This document shows positions 1-11,765 of a DNA stretch of 64,000 nt, one piece after another. The DNA lies in the NCBI GenBank assembly GCA_034509735.1, contig JACGWO010000010.1:10615193-10679192 (forward strand). Direction: 5' to 3'. How positions within the stretch are numbered: position 1 is the stretch's first letter; each line of letters begins with the position of its first letter. Below the pieces are notes generated by a model. The model saw only the letters and a program-made list of their open reading frames with translations, searched no databases and was not told where the DNA came from. This DNA is from Sesamum alatum (lineage: Eukaryota > Streptophyta > Magnoliopsida > Lamiales > Pedaliaceae). A program made the translations under genes and the position numbers.

Positions 1-150
1 CAGGTCTACGGGGTTAGACCCGCACCAGCGGGTTTTGTATTGGGGCAGGGGTGGGTCCCAGGTCCTTCCTGGAGTTGGCGGGGTGGGTCCCCGGTCCACC
101 CAAACCCATCCCATACTCGCCCGGTTGCCACCCCTAAGCGTGAACATACC
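1..150 (-). repeat. End of a GC-rich dispersed repeat cut by the window edge
   Basis: On the minus strand this segment begins near position 137 with TTAGGGGTGGCAACCGGGC and continues as GGGT/GGGA-rich sequence to the window edge. Transposon-like repeats starting with GGGGTGGCAA followed by GGGT runs are widespread in plants. Only one end is inside the window, so neither the family nor the length can be set. It appears to sit inside the leader or gag region of the neighbouring Athila-like element. Confidence 0.4.
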
Positions 151-159
151 TGGGCCCTT

Positions 160-1260
160 GCATTTTTCAGGTAACTTTTTTTATTGATAACAGTTGAAAT
201 TCTCTTACCGAGAATGATTCTCTCTTTAACTTGCAACTTCCTTTTGTTGGTGCACAACTCTTTTTTGCCTAGTCTCCTTCCTTATACGAGGCATTGTTTT
301 GCAATTTTTGGATTGAACTGCAATTCACCTATGCCAGAGAATGCGACATAAAAATAAAGAGATCAATAATAAAGGAAAAAGAACAACGAGACTAAGAAAC
401 TAAAGTAGCTCCCCGGAAACAACGCCAAAATTTTGATCGATTGTCAAAGCCGTTAAAATTAATTACTGATTCTAAAGCGATAACAGTAGTGAAACCAAAT
501 CGAATCCCTATGGAACAATAAATTAATTTCTCAGTCACATCTGTAGTAACCAAATGAGGGGTTTGAATTGAGAATTAACAACTAGTTAATATAATCTAAA
601 TAGAAAGCAGTAAATTCACTAGGATGAAATCAATAGAGAGGAATACCAATCCAAGGGAGTGTAACGCTAAATCATTATGTCAACCATTGGTCACAAATGA
701 TTAATTTCACATCCAAACATTCAATTTTGAAATCTATTAGGATAGCCATAATAAATTTCTGAGTTTCTACTGTATTGATTTTACTCAGGCATCTAAATCA
801 AAACTTATTATTTCATAGACTGGGTATGATAGCATTTTATATGAATTCAATAGTAGCATTTTCATCAGTGAAAATAGTTAAATCTAGATCAAATAATTGA
901 GATAGGTCAATCATCCAACCCAGTTTTCTTGTCCCCACAAATAAATCATGCAAAGCACATATATAATTAATTTTCATGTTACTCATACCAATCATGATTA
1001 ATTACAAATCAATAAATTCATGGATAGCAATAGAGCAATTAGCATTGAAATGAATTTTAAGATCTATTAATAATATTTATTTCATAAACAATATATCAAG
1101 ACAAGAAATACGTGTCAAAATCAGATAAAGACCTCAAAACATAATAATTGGGTTCAATGTTTCCCTTGAATCAGAAATTGAAATTAGTTACATAACATGT
1201 TCATAGAAAAACCAAAAATCCTAAATAAAAATATAAACTAGAGATAAAGAGAAGAAACAT
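160..1260 (-). mobile_element. 5' end of an Athila-like Ty3/gypsy retrotransposon (LTR part, PBS, start of gag)
   Basis: On the minus strand, positions 430-408 read TTTTGGCGTTGTTTCCGGGG, close to the TTTGGCGCCGTTGCCGGGGA junction found next to the LTR of Athila-type elements. To its left, the sequence could encode a short degenerate gag start with an FNPKIAKQ-like stretch (about 320-290), then frameshifts. To its right lies AT-rich sequence without genes that may be the LTR (about 440-1260); its outer end is not clear. The assignment rests on the PBS-like junction and one weak gag resemblance. The interior is truncated at the window edge. Confidence 0.35.
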
Positions 1261-1590
1261 TAATCGTGTCTATGTCCTTCCGCTCCTTGCTCCAAAAATG
1301 CCAAATGAATCTTTTCTTTTTTGCTCTCACTCAAAATTTGCAGCCAAGCGGCATTTTCCACCTTCCTTTTGCATTTTATCAAGTAAAAAGAAAGAAATCT
1401 CCATATAAAAATTTCCAAATAGCTTCCTTCCTCGCAAACAGCTTTGAGCATTCAATCAGGCGTGATCCCGCCCTAACGAATGCTCAATTTTTATTTTTGT
1501 CTTCTTTCCTCTAACTTTCCAACTTCATTTGGGCTTTTTGATTCTCTTTTACTTAGAACATGTCAACATCATTCATTCATTAAAAATATG
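1260..1590. other. Non-coding stretch between two retroelement remnants
   Basis: Short open frames exist on both strands here, but none has a recognisable motif. No terminal repeat or RNA gene was seen. It may be the outer part of the Athila-like LTR or flanking DNA. Confidence 0.3.
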
Positions 1591-1594
1591 TATA

Positions 1595-4380
1595 ATTCCA
1601 TTAAACTCTGATGGCGCTTCTAAGGGGAACCCGGGGTCCTCTGGAGCGGGGGGGCTGCTTCGCGACTCAAATGGCAAGCTGCTAGTAGCCTTCTCGGATT
1701 TCTTGGGTGTTCAAACGAATACGTACGCTGAATTATATGCGATGGTTCGGGGTCTATCTCTTGCTTGGGAGGTAGGCTATAATGCAGGTTGCGTGGAAAT
1801 TGATGCACTATCAGTCCTCAATATGATTCAGGGGGATACGGGAGATTGGAAGTTGCAGTTCCTACTTACGAGGCTTCGCCTCTTGCGGCGTAAGATGATC
1901 GTGGTTTTTCACATATTCATAGATAAGGTAATTGCCCAGTGGATTTTTTGATAAAATAGGTGACCAGAAAGTCAATTACATTGGCTGTTCTGGGAACTAT
2001 TCGTCGATCTTTATCAAAGTAATATTGTACTAATGGATAAATTATTCATCACTTGGCAAAATGTATTTATTGTGCTTACTTCTCACATTAAATGGCGTTT
2101 CAATGTCATAATAAATGCCCACAGACCGATTGGTTAACCTATTGAGTTGAGTTCCGCATATGTTGGCGGCTATGAAATCAACTCCTTGAAGGTCGGTCTG
2201 AAACGTTCCAACTCGAGGACCTCGAGTGTCCTATAGAGACTTGCACTAAGTATTGCATTCACTGGGTGAGTGCCGAGTTTTAGCGGTGCTAGACGTGGGT
2301 CGTCTATACAATTTTAATGGGTTAGGTTGCAAGGTAGTCGGCTGACTAAACTGACTCGCGGGAATCGTCATATGGAAACCTTGGAGGCTTGGCCGGTATG
2401 ACTGGAATTCCCTGTTCCGATAGTACAGGATTAGTCCTCGGACTTAAGGAATCATGGCAGTAGCATGCATATGAAGGTTGTATCTTAGATCTGGCGAGAG
2501 GTGACCGTGTCCTTGATATGTCATTATAAACCTTGTCCAGTGCAGTTGTAGTATGTAGTGAGGACGGTGGATTCCATGAGAGAATTTGTCCCTGTCAGTA
2601 TGTGACAGCTATATCTCCTATGTGCTCTGAGATGGTTTAGACTCTTCAACTCTATGACCGTAGCGATTGGTCGAGTAGGGAATGGTTCCCTAGATCGATC
2701 AATCGAGTACACGCGTCTCGAGTTTGAAGCATAGTTGCCTGGTCCAGGATGGGAACCGATGCCCAATTCCATGCCCTAGACTAAGACCGGGAGATGATCG
2801 ACGGAAGGACTGTACCTGTATGGAATTCGGAGCCTAAATGTTCATGCAAACATTCACCTAGTCTCTAGTGCCATGGACCGTTGCTAGACGGCCACCCATG
2901 GTGACGGCATTTCTGATGAATGGTTAATCAGAAATAATTAATTAAATGGGATTTATTAATCAATTGTGTTGGACACAAGGCCAAGCCTAGCTGAGGGTGA
3001 ACCTAAAGAGTCACACACAAATCACTATGGAAGTAGTGGAATTAATTTGGAATTAATTCTGGAAGAAACGAATTAATTTAATTGGATTAAATTAATTCAA
3101 TGAGAATATAAATGATTAGATCATTTATTGGGAAAATCCATTGGATTGATGGCCCAAGAACTAATTAATTGGATTAATTAATTTTGAGCTTAATACCTTT
3201 AAATTAATTGGATTAATTATTAGGTTTCGTTTAATTAATTGATTGGATCAATTAATTAGTGTTTGATCTTATGTTTATTTAATTGGATTAAATAAACTTT
3301 TGGATTTCAATAAAGTTTAATATTAATTGGATTAATATGGAACCCATAGATCTTGATTGGACTTGATTTAATTTGATTAAATTAAAACCGGTCAAAATTG
3401 GTCCATGACTTGAAATCTAAGCTCAAGGGATTGATGTAAGTTGAAGAGGAGTTGAAAGTCCAACATGTAAGCAATGATGTAGCAATGATGTGGCTTGCCA
3501 TGATGGTGAGGTGGTGCACATATTATGCTAACATGGGTGGAGGTTGAGCACAAGTTGTGCATTAGTGTGTAGGTGGTTTTGGAAACTACTTACAATTACA
3601 CAACTACACACATACGGCTCTAACTCCCTAACTTGCTCTCCCTCACATAGAGCCATGAAATTTTCCTCTCTAAAAGACTCTTTTGTGTTCTTCTTGAAGT
3701 CTATTCAAGTTAAGAACAAAGAGGAATTCGAATACACTAATATGATAGTGTCATTCGGATTTTCTTCCACTAATTTCATTTCCATCTAGCAATGGACTGA
3801 GATTTTACTTTCCTAGTGTGGTGTGGATCATCTTTAGAGGGATTCTAAGTTGATTCCTAAAGTGAAGGAAAAGGAACGAAAAGGGAATCAATGCTTGTTG
3901 CCGTTCTACATGTGAAACGAAAAAGGTAATATTCCAATTTAAATTATTGCATTTTTTTCGTTTCCTCCTCTAGCCACATGTTCAAGCATATTTTTCTGTA
4001 TGTTATGATGCTTTTGAATACACCGAACACCTGGGAATTCAAAGGGAAGACCCCTTTGAAATCGTTTTAAATTTTTTTTATTTTACGCTTCCGCCACGTT
4101 CCCGGGCCGTACCGATTCTTTCATTTTTTGGCTCATCGAGCATGTGACCAGCATGAAAATGAGATCTACACGCTAGCTCAGGGTCCTTTGGCCACGCTGA
4201 TCCGCCTCGACAATTTGGTTCCTAATTTTCGCTTTACTTAATCGCTTCTTATATTCTTTGTACAAGGAAGAAGTCCTCCTCATTTAGAGCTTTCAATCTT
4301 TGATATGTACATTCTGGTTTCTATTGGGGTCCTGCCTAACCTCCCGCCACGACACCGGCTTTTCCAAAAAAAAATAAAAT
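1595..4380 (+). pseudogene. 5'-truncated LINE: RNase H domain remnant split by a solo LTR
   Basis: Before the insertion, a frame encodes the start of a plant LINE-type RNase H domain: LNSDGASKGNPG (from about 1603), GAGGLLRD, the AE of NTYAELYA and the D of VEIDALSV, i.e. the D-E-D acidic residues. The frame then shifts near 1920, and a stop replaces Glu in the expected REGN motif. After the LTR (from 4124) the domain continues as FLAHRACDQHENEIYT and ends LVPNFRFT, stop at 4241. This matches the C-terminus of the second LINE at 43709. About 130 bases of 3' sequence and an A-rich tail (near 4367-4380) follow. Only the end of the element is present, typical of 5'-truncated LINE insertions. Confidence 0.75.
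1949..4123 (+). mobile_element. Solo LTR of a long-LTR copia-like family (copy 1)
   Basis: Starts TGATAAAATAGGTGACC and ends CCGATTCTTTCA. The flanks repeat TTTTT (1944-1948 and 4124-4128), compatible with a 5-bp TSD in a T run, and removing the insert rejoins the RNase H sequence. It shares its start with two other LTRs here (56067 forward, 48267 reverse) and the block near 2860-2910 containing GTGCCATGGACCGTTG. No PBS or coding sequence adjoins it, so it is a solo LTR, probably left by recombination. The part from 3060 to 3400 is dominated by TTAATTGGATTAATTA-type repeats. Open frames within it (for example 2524-2772) have no homology to known proteins. Confidence 0.7.
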
Positions 4381-4401
4381 GCAATGAAATCCTTTCAAAA
4401 C

Positions 4402-4486
4402 ACTTGAATTAAGCATGTATTTGAGTAGTAAAACATATCATAGTAAAACTTGAATTAAGCATGTATTTGAGTAGTAAAACATATCA
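4402..4486 (+). repeat. 39-bp direct duplication, period 46
   Basis: The segment 4402-4440 (ACTTGAATTAAGCATG...) recurs exactly at 4448-4486. It lies between the LINE tail and the CACTA element and has no evident coding role. Confidence 0.8.
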
Positions 4487-5451
4487 CATGACACATGCTT
4501 GCAGAATGTCTTGTTTCATGGATATCGCACTACCAAAAAAGCATTTTATTGGAACGACATTTGGAATGGTCAGTTTTAAACTTGTAACATGCTTAAAAAA
4601 TTTGTAACGGTCTTTGTAACGATCGTCCTTCCATTCCTTAGACAGGCGTTATAAAATATTTGTATTAGCTCATGAAGAAATTATTACTACATTGTACCGA
4701 ATTTTGTAGCGGTCACGTAAAATGTTACAATCATTGACCGGATGTAGAAATTGTCGTTATAACTCTATTGGGACGGTCACAGTTGAAATTATTGGACATA
4801 CTTTTGGAACGGCTATTATAACATTAAACTTTACAAGTCTATATCTCTAGTGGAACGGTCTGTATAACGATTTTTTAATAGACCATGACCTATTATTTGT
4901 AATGATTTTTGAGCTTGTTGTAACATCATTTGCAATACATGTTGCAACGGTAGTTGTGACTCCTTTTTGTGTACATTTTGTGTACCTCATTTTGTGATAG
5001 TTGTTGCAACGACTTTGGAGCGGAGCGGTGTTTGTTCTTGGTTTAGGAACGGCTTTTCAACGGTTTTGTATGAGCATTTTATATCTCAAATGGGACGATT
5101 TCTATATCGGTATCAGTAACGGCTTTGTAATCTGATTGGAATGGCATTTGTAATTGTTTCTAGGTTGGTTGGGTGTAATGCACTCCAGAAATCATTATAT
5201 AGGCCATTATAAATTTAGTGTATTTTTTATATTTTTTATTTTTATTTAAATTACTATAAAATTTATTTTTATAATATTCTCTTTACATTTTTAGTTACAA
5301 ATATTTTGTTCAATTTCTTCAATTCGAAATATTTTAAATAAATTATCTAGCAAGAAAATAGTAACAATATAATTAAGAAAATGAAAATAGTGTTTAATGT
5401 CGTATTTCTATACATACAACTTTTAAATGAAACAAAAATGCATAAACTACC

Positions 5452-6950
5452 CTAATCTAAATCGGGCTCCCCATTGGTAGACTCCGCATCGTCTTGTGCT
5501 TTGTCGTCGGGAGCCAGCGGATCAACTGGAGGCTGGGAAGGTTGGGGAGACGGAGGGGCGGGCCAGGTGGTCGCCCAACACTCTAACAACTCTTGATCCT
5601 CGTGACACAATCATCGAGGTTTGGGCATCACAATTACGGTGGCGGGTGCGGTGTTAATATATGCAACTAGTTGGGCTGTGATGGTCTAGCAATGGTGTTA
5701 TGGGCCTCAGAATCGAGACAGAATACACAGTCCCTCTTTCGGCCGCCCGCTGGCAACATCCACAACTGTTAGCAACCAAGCCTTAAGAACATGATGGAGG
5801 ATTTTGTTGATCATTCGATGGTGGGGTCTGTTATTCCTCGATCATCCTCTGGAATGTCTCTTGCGAAACGGATTAGGTGTTCAGTAAAAAATAAATTAAT
5901 TTCAATTGAAAATGGAAAATTATAAATATAAAACTACTTACTGCGACCTCCTCTGCCCTCGCTGCTCCATTGCCCGTTCTCCTTCCTTTTGTAGACTTTG
6001 GAGAACACTTCCATCTACTTGGCAGGGCGATCAAGTTGTGCTTCCTATTAAAAATCGAATAAATATGATAAAACCATTAAAACAAAAAATCAAAAAAAAA
6101 AAAAAGAAGACACTTACCATCTTCCGCTTGCGTCGACCAAAGGAGGATGATTCCCGCGGTATACAGTAGATGTTGTAGCCGGGTTGGCCTTATTCTTGGC
6201 CGAGGTAGCCTTGAAGTCTAAGCTCGCCCACTACTCCAACAGCTGGCACCAAATCTCATCGGCCAACCACAGCGACCGGACAATTGAGCTCGGGCGGCCA
6301 CGAACCGCTTCCACAGGAAATTACCAGCTTGTCACTTGAAGACCTTGAACATCGAATTGTCGTTACAGTCCCACCAGTAAGTAAGCTAAAAATTCACATA
6401 GTCAAAGAAAAATATTGTAAGTAATCGATGCAAATCAATTTTCATATTTGAAAACGTAATTAAAAATTTGGACAATTCTTACCTTTAGATTATCAAACCA
6501 AAAGAGTTGGTGCTCTTGTGGAATCTGCATTATAGATCTCCAGGGATGAGGATAATGGTTGCGCAACATAGCATGGATCATTGTGTGAAAATCTCTAATC
6601 GACCTGAAAAAATACATAATTATTAAAAAAATACAATAAAAATAATTTAATGAAATTGTTTACGTTACCTCACATCACGGAGGTTGATATAGTGACGCAT
6701 AGAATGTGGTGCCATTGGTGGCGGTTGCACTAGTGGTGGTGGTGGTGGTGCATCCCATGGTCGAGGGGGAGCCTATGAACTGCTCACCCCCGAGTTCGCT
6801 GATCCCGCTGTAGTCGGATCCACTGGCGGGGTCTGTGGCATGAATGCAGACTTTGGTGGTGCGGGTGGTGGTAGGGCTTCCGCGTCAACGGCAGGATTGG
6901 GCGGGCCACGACCACGGGGAGTGCGGACCACAAATCGTCATGAATCTATA
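5452..6950 (-). pseudogene. Ptta/TNPA-like second transposase gene of CACTA 1, decayed
   Basis: Reading the minus strand from about 6950: a proline-rich N-terminal region (APPRPWDAPPPPPP near 6780-6710) with a stop inside; a segment matching the plant Ptta/En-Spm family core (YPHPWRSIMQIPQEH, about 6565-6520); then FLWKRFVAARAQ and the hallmark LDFKATSAKNKANPATTS (about 6215-6160), comparable to the family's 'sekNKaNRa' motif; then AGGRKRDCVFCLDSEAHN (about 5740-5690), comparable to the 'GkkrGrvyGLGSEA' motif; and an acidic tail ending EPDLD at the stop (5452). Several introns or frameshifts separate the pieces. In Spm-type elements this protein binds subterminal repeats and helps excision. 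The motif order is convincing; exact exons are not. Confidence 0.65.
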
Positions 6951-6954
6951 ACTT

Positions 6955-8080
6955 GAAAAATTATAATATTAAAAATTATTAATTTTATTATATTATGCAT
7001 AAAATTATATTAATTACAATATGTATAAAATAATATAAAAACTATTAAAATATATTATATTCATTAAATTCTTATAAAGTATATTAAATTATTATAAACT
7101 TTACTATAACGATATAATAATCTTATTTGTTATAAAGTATATTAAATCATTTGAATTATAAATATTCTTAAAGTATATTACTAAAATGTGTACTATATCC
7201 CATAATTTTTTTAAATTGTGCACTAAATTTCATAATTTTCGTAAAATGTGCATTATATCCTCGTCATTTTTCCTAAAATGAGAATATAACTCAATATTTT
7301 TTTCTTAAATGTGTACTAAATCCAAATAATTTTTCTATTTTTGAATTATCCTATTTTTTCTATTTTCTAAATTATCCTAAAATGACATAAAAATATAAAA
7401 AAAACATAGTAAATATAATTCAGAAAATTATAGAACTTCATAAAATACTGAATAAATCTGAAACAAAAATTCACAAAAATTAGAACAAAAGATTTCAGGC
7501 ATTACTCAAATTTCATAAAATAGTTTTTAAATTTCAGAATATTAAAGAAAAATCTCAAAAATTACAGAATTTTCAGAAAATTTTACAAAATTACAAAAAT
7601 TTCTCATAAAATTACAGAAAGTTTCATAAAAATCTCAAAAATTCTAGAAATTTAAAAACTTCGTTTGTAAATTTCATATAATTTCACAAAATTATAGAAA
7701 TTTCTTAAAAATTTATGAAAAAAATTTCAAAAAATTACAAAAATTCAGAAAATTTTCAGAATTTTCACAATTTTACAAAAATTTTACAACAATTATCAAA
7801 ATTTTCAAAATTTACAGAATTCACGGAATATAATCATCATAAACTACACAAAAACTACCCAATATTTTCAGACTTTTAGATTTTACAAAATTATAGAATT
7901 TTTGAATTTTCAGAAATTTCCTATAAAATACACGTAAAATACAGATTTTCAGATAAAATACATAGAAATTACACAATTTTCAGATTTTCAGAAATTACCC
8001 AATATTTACATCATCATAATTGCAATGAAAATTTACAAACTAATTTACATACTAATTTTAACCTAATTTACACTAATTTT
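6955..8080. other. AT-rich interior of CACTA 1
   Basis: Nearly 1.1 kb of A/T-dominated sequence. From 7400 to 8050 it is built of short recurring phrases such as AAAATTACAGAA and TTTTCAGAAA. No coding sequence, RNA gene or terminal repeat was seen. Confidence 0.6.
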
Positions 8081-8404
8081 TTCAAAAAATAATTTGAAAA
8101 AAATCACAGAAATAATTTACTAACCTAGTGGAGGCGAATAGATCGACGAAGAAGGAGGAGGAGGAGGCAAACGCAGATGGAGGAGGGGCAAGCAAAGTAG
8201 TAGAAGAGAGGGGGAGGGAGAGTATTTTTCTAGTAGGGGAAGAGAGAGAGGGAGAGAGATGAGAGGACATAAGAGGGAAAATATCAGCTAACTGTTGTAT
8301 ATATAATGAATTTTGGAAAGACCATCCGCTAAAAGAAGTTGGTCCTACGGTCATTCCAATATTGTAAAACGACGTTGCTTCTACATCAAAACGACGACGT
8401 TCTG

Positions 8405-8700
8405 ATTCCAAAACGGCATCGTATTGCTTTTCCATATATAAAGTCGTTCGAAACGGAGTTCCAATACTTCTATATAATATTTCTCATAAACCTAAACGTC
8501 ATCGTATTGATAATCCATATATAAAGCCATTCCGAAATAGTTCCAAAACATTATAATATTTTTCATAAACCTAAATGGCACCATATTGACAATCCATACA
8601 TAAAGCCGTTCCAAAAGTTCCAAAACTTCTATATATTTTTTCTAAACCTAAACGGCATCGTATCGGCCCTCCGTGTATAAAACCATTCCAAAGGGTATTC
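8405..8700 (+). repeat. About 80-bp tandem repeat array inside CACTA 1 (four degenerate units)
   Basis: The phrase ACGGCATCGTATTG followed by CCATATATAAAG recurs at about 8412, 8497, 8576 and 8652 (spacing 85, 79, 76). Each unit contains a TATATAAAG-like or CATAAAG element and an AAACCTAAACG phrase. The units resemble the subterminal motifs (AAACGG / CCATTCC) and lie next to a (GA)n-rich segment at 8140-8260. A promoter or transposase-binding role is possible but is inference only. Confidence 0.65.
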
Positions 8701-8928
8701 AAAATAAGGAAATATTTTTTAAAAAATAATAAAAACTAATAAAAACCCATACCGGATATGTTAATATTGAAGAAAAGTAAACAATGTGTGGAATAACACA
8801 ATTGAAAACCTAAAACATTTGGAAATGAGATTGATATATGATCACAATATGACATAAATTTATATATTCATAATTGTTAGTATCCGATAAATATATATAA
8901 ATAAAAATGCACATCACAATCAAGATTT

Positions 8929-8929
<1 letters not shown>

Positions 8930-8964
<35 letters not shown>

Positions 8965-8966
8965 TT
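8930..8966 (+). repeat. (AC)n(AT)n microsatellite
   Basis: A short AC-dinucleotide run passes directly into an AT-dinucleotide run between the tandem array and the TNP2 remnant of CACTA 1. Confidence 0.85.
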
Positions 8967-9017
8967 ACTCGTAATATGCCGTGACTACCTCATAGTTGCA
9001 CGACAAATATGTCTCGA

Positions 9018-9713
9018 TTATGTGGCGTTCTGTGCCAATGAGGCATCTCTTCTTTGAGGCCTCACTAGCTCGGCTAGGGTGGTTGAAAATAGACCGTTGG
9101 ATTCTGACATCGCTGCTCGTGAGAACATCATTTCTTTCGGGCCTGCTTCATTTGCAAAGAACGTGCAGCTCAAAGTAGACACCCGGGCCTTCCTACTGTA
9201 CTGCAATTGAAATGCCCGTGTGTCATCCATACAAACTAGACACCCCATAATAGCATTGGTACCCAATCTAGATGCCATCCAATAAGAGGGTAGGTTGTTC
9301 AAGGTCCACATCAACGCCGCACGCATCATCAATATTGCAATAGCTCCCCGATTAACGGCTCCAAGTACACATCGATTAGACGGTTCGGATTAGACTCGTC
9401 ACGGATCACCATCATGAGGAACATATACTCGTACTTCATGCACATCCCTGGTAGGGGATTGCACGGTGTAAGCATAATTGACCAACATGAGTACATACGA
9501 CCATACTGCCCATGCAGCACAAAACCGTTTGTGAACAACCCAACCTAACATTATGGACTCCAATGTGAAATCGAGATATGTGTGGTCGAAATGCCTCCAA
9601 GCCTTTGCATCAGACGGATGGCACATAGAGTGCTCCTCCGTCTGATGTGTGGCATGCCACATCATGTGCTCCGCAGTCGCTGTCGAAGCATGTCCTTTAA
9701 ACTGAGTGATCAT
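9018..9713 (-). pseudogene. TNP2-like CACTA transposase fragment
   Basis: From 9713 leftward: TAEHMMWH, HPSDAKAWRHFD and a poorly conserved 'LGW..dGF' stretch; then the frame overlapping 9538-9329 with LTPCNPLPGMCMKYEYMFL and PNRLIDVYLEPLIGEL; then the frame 9332-9018 with ALMWTLNNLPSYWMASRL and CLVCMDDTRAFQL. These correspond in order to conserved blocks of the plant TNP2 family (AEHMRWH, HPadg.aWk.FD, NLPPwmCMK..y.fL, iDvYLqPLi.EL, AL.WTi.DfPayg.lSg, CP.C..dT). Two frame changes break the gene, and neither the N-terminal nor the C-terminal domain was found. This is a remnant of the catalytic transposase. Confidence 0.8.
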
Positions 9714-10639
9714 TACATTGTATTGGCTGTTGGAACGAATTTCGGGGTAACAATGATATTTGTTGAAATATAGTCGTTACACAAGGTCATTATTTAAACG
9801 GCCTTTGCAACTAAAGAGTGCTTTCGTATAATAGTCGTACCTATTGTAACAACCTTTGGATCAGCTACGTGGTATTACATTTTTAAAACGATTTATCACG
9901 ATAACTGAAATGAATGCTCTCCTATTTTGCATGCCAGAAGCCATTGCAACAGTGCAACGACGACAACTTTGTAGCGGCCTTTGTAACGGTCTTGCCGTAC
10001 TACAAATATATAACCGTCCTTTGGCAGATTTTGGAACAGTTTGGTTTCATAGTCCGATAGGCCATTACAAATCAAAACGAGCCATACCAAAAGGTGTTCC
10101 AATTTGTATTGGTTGAAAATGTGTAACGGGTTTATGAACACCACCGATTTGGATGGCGTTTGTAATTGTTTCACCCTTCCAAAATTACGAAATCTATTTC
10201 ACCAGCTAAATGACGTCAGCAAAGACTATCCATTCCAAAATAGTTACAAAAATTGTTACCATTGGAACGACCCTTAGCCATTCCAAAACTGCCGTTATAA
10301 ATCTCGCATTTTTTGTAGTGTCGGTAAATTTAGTCAATCCTAGACTAAAACGGCCAAGCGAAAAGTTTTTTAAAACATTTAATGGATTAAGTTGATTTTA
10401 ATTAGATATTATTCAAATTCAGCTATGTCTAGATTTTATTATTAAGGGATAGCCCCCTTATGATGTATCATTTTTTGGTCTGTTTCTTTTTTTAATTTTT
10501 TAATTTTTGACATTTTCATCATTTTTTTAATTTTCTCCCTCTTTTCATAACTATCAAGTTGCTCACTCTTTTCGACGTTCACTAACTTTACCTTCCATAT
10601 TTTCCTTAGGATTAAAGCAATTTTCATCACTAACTATAG

Positions 10640-11765
10640 TCAAATCCCGTTTAGTCCTTTAACTTGTTAGGGTTCCAAGAAGGTCCTTTAACTTTGAAAT
10701 GCTTGATTTCTGGACACTAGTCGCCGGATTTTGCCCAAAGTTGTCGAAAAATAGCAGTTGAATTTGACGTGGCTTTTCAAATTGGGGTAAGTGATTTTAT
10801 TGGCTAATTATACATGACATGGTAATCACATTGATTTTCTAATTATTTTTTATATTTTTGAATTAAATTATTTTTAATTCATTTTCTAAATTTAAGAATA
10901 TTGTTTTTTCCACTTTCAGTTTAAAATAATAATATAAAATATATTAATTAGATACCAAATTCAGAAAAGTATACCAAATTTTTTAAATTATATTATTTAA
11001 TATAAATAATATTTATCATTACATGTATTTAAAATAAAAATTATATTTTTAATGAATTTTAGATTTTACAAAAATTAGAATGTTTTTACTTAATTTTTAA
11101 GAAAATAAAAATTGACATATACATAATTATATATATGTGGTGGCGGCAACGACCAATCGCCGCCTTAGTGCCGACAATGAGTGACGTCATCAACCTCTGA
11201 GAGAGGTGTCTTCATCACCAAGGCAGGGCGATGGCGATGCCGCTCTCCTCTCTGGGCTACCGCGGTTATCCAAATCTAATGCGAGTCGCCATCGCCCTGA
11301 CGCCCATTTTCTGGACAACCCAGGTCGCCCCATTTCATGCTATTCTAGGCGACATCATCGTCACCCAAAGGTTGGCGGCGGCGGATGGCTGCGCCGGTAT
11401 ATATGTAATTATGTGTATATAATTATATATGTGTGTGTGTAAATTTTTATTTTTTTAAAAAAATTAAATAAAATATTTTAGTTTTTTAAAATCCAAATCA
11501 TAAAAAAAAAATTGTTTTAACTAGATGTAGTGTCACGTCACATGTTCTTTTTTTTTTTTTTAACTAAAAGCTATATAGATGCCACGTCATGAATAATTAG
11601 CCAATAAAATTACTTCCCCAAATTTAAAATGCCACGTCAGATTTCGATTTTTTGAAAATTTTAGAGAAAATTCGACGAAAGGAGGACCAAAATTGAGCAA
11701 ATAAAAAAGTTACAGGACCATTTGAAAACCCTAAAAAGATAAAGTACTAAAATGAGAATGAGATA
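10640..11765. mobile_element. Long foldback element with a GC-rich core
   Basis: The left arm begins near 10647 (CCGTTTAGTCCTTTAACTTG, then GGTCCTTTAACTTT). The right arm ends near 11757 and reads as its diverged inverse (TTTAGTACTTTATC, GGTCCTGTAACTT). Inner parts also pair: ATTGGCTAATTATACATGAC near 10799 against its inverse near 11590, with GCCACGTCA motifs. The centre (about 11139-11400) is sharply GC-rich in an otherwise AT-rich element and contains its own inverted pair (CAGGGCGATGGCGATG at 11224, inverse CATCGCC near 11288). No TSD was resolved, and no gene is believed to lie here. Confidence 0.6.

Larger units (their letters stand above)
4528..10320 (-). mobile_element. CACTA (En/Spm) transposon 1, 5.8 kb
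   Basis: The left end reads CACTACCAAAAAAGCATTTT. The right end is the inverted form of CACTACAAAAAATGCGAGAT. TCG flanks both sides (4525-4527 and 10321-10323), the 3-bp TSD of the superfamily. Both subterminal regions (about 4540-5220 and 9720-10310) carry many scattered copies of GGAACGGC / TTTGTAACGG motifs in both orientations, as expected of transposase-binding subterminal repeats. Two transposase-related genes, both minus strand and both decayed, lie inside (5452-6950 and 9018-9713). The middle is AT-rich with a tandem array at 8405-8700. The broken genes make it non-autonomous now. Confidence 0.9.

Noticed and set aside
8082..8435. 117-codon minus-strand open frame with a Ser/Pro-rich stretch
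   Set aside because: No family resemblance; it runs through GA-rich low-complexity sequence and one unit of the tandem array of CACTA 1.
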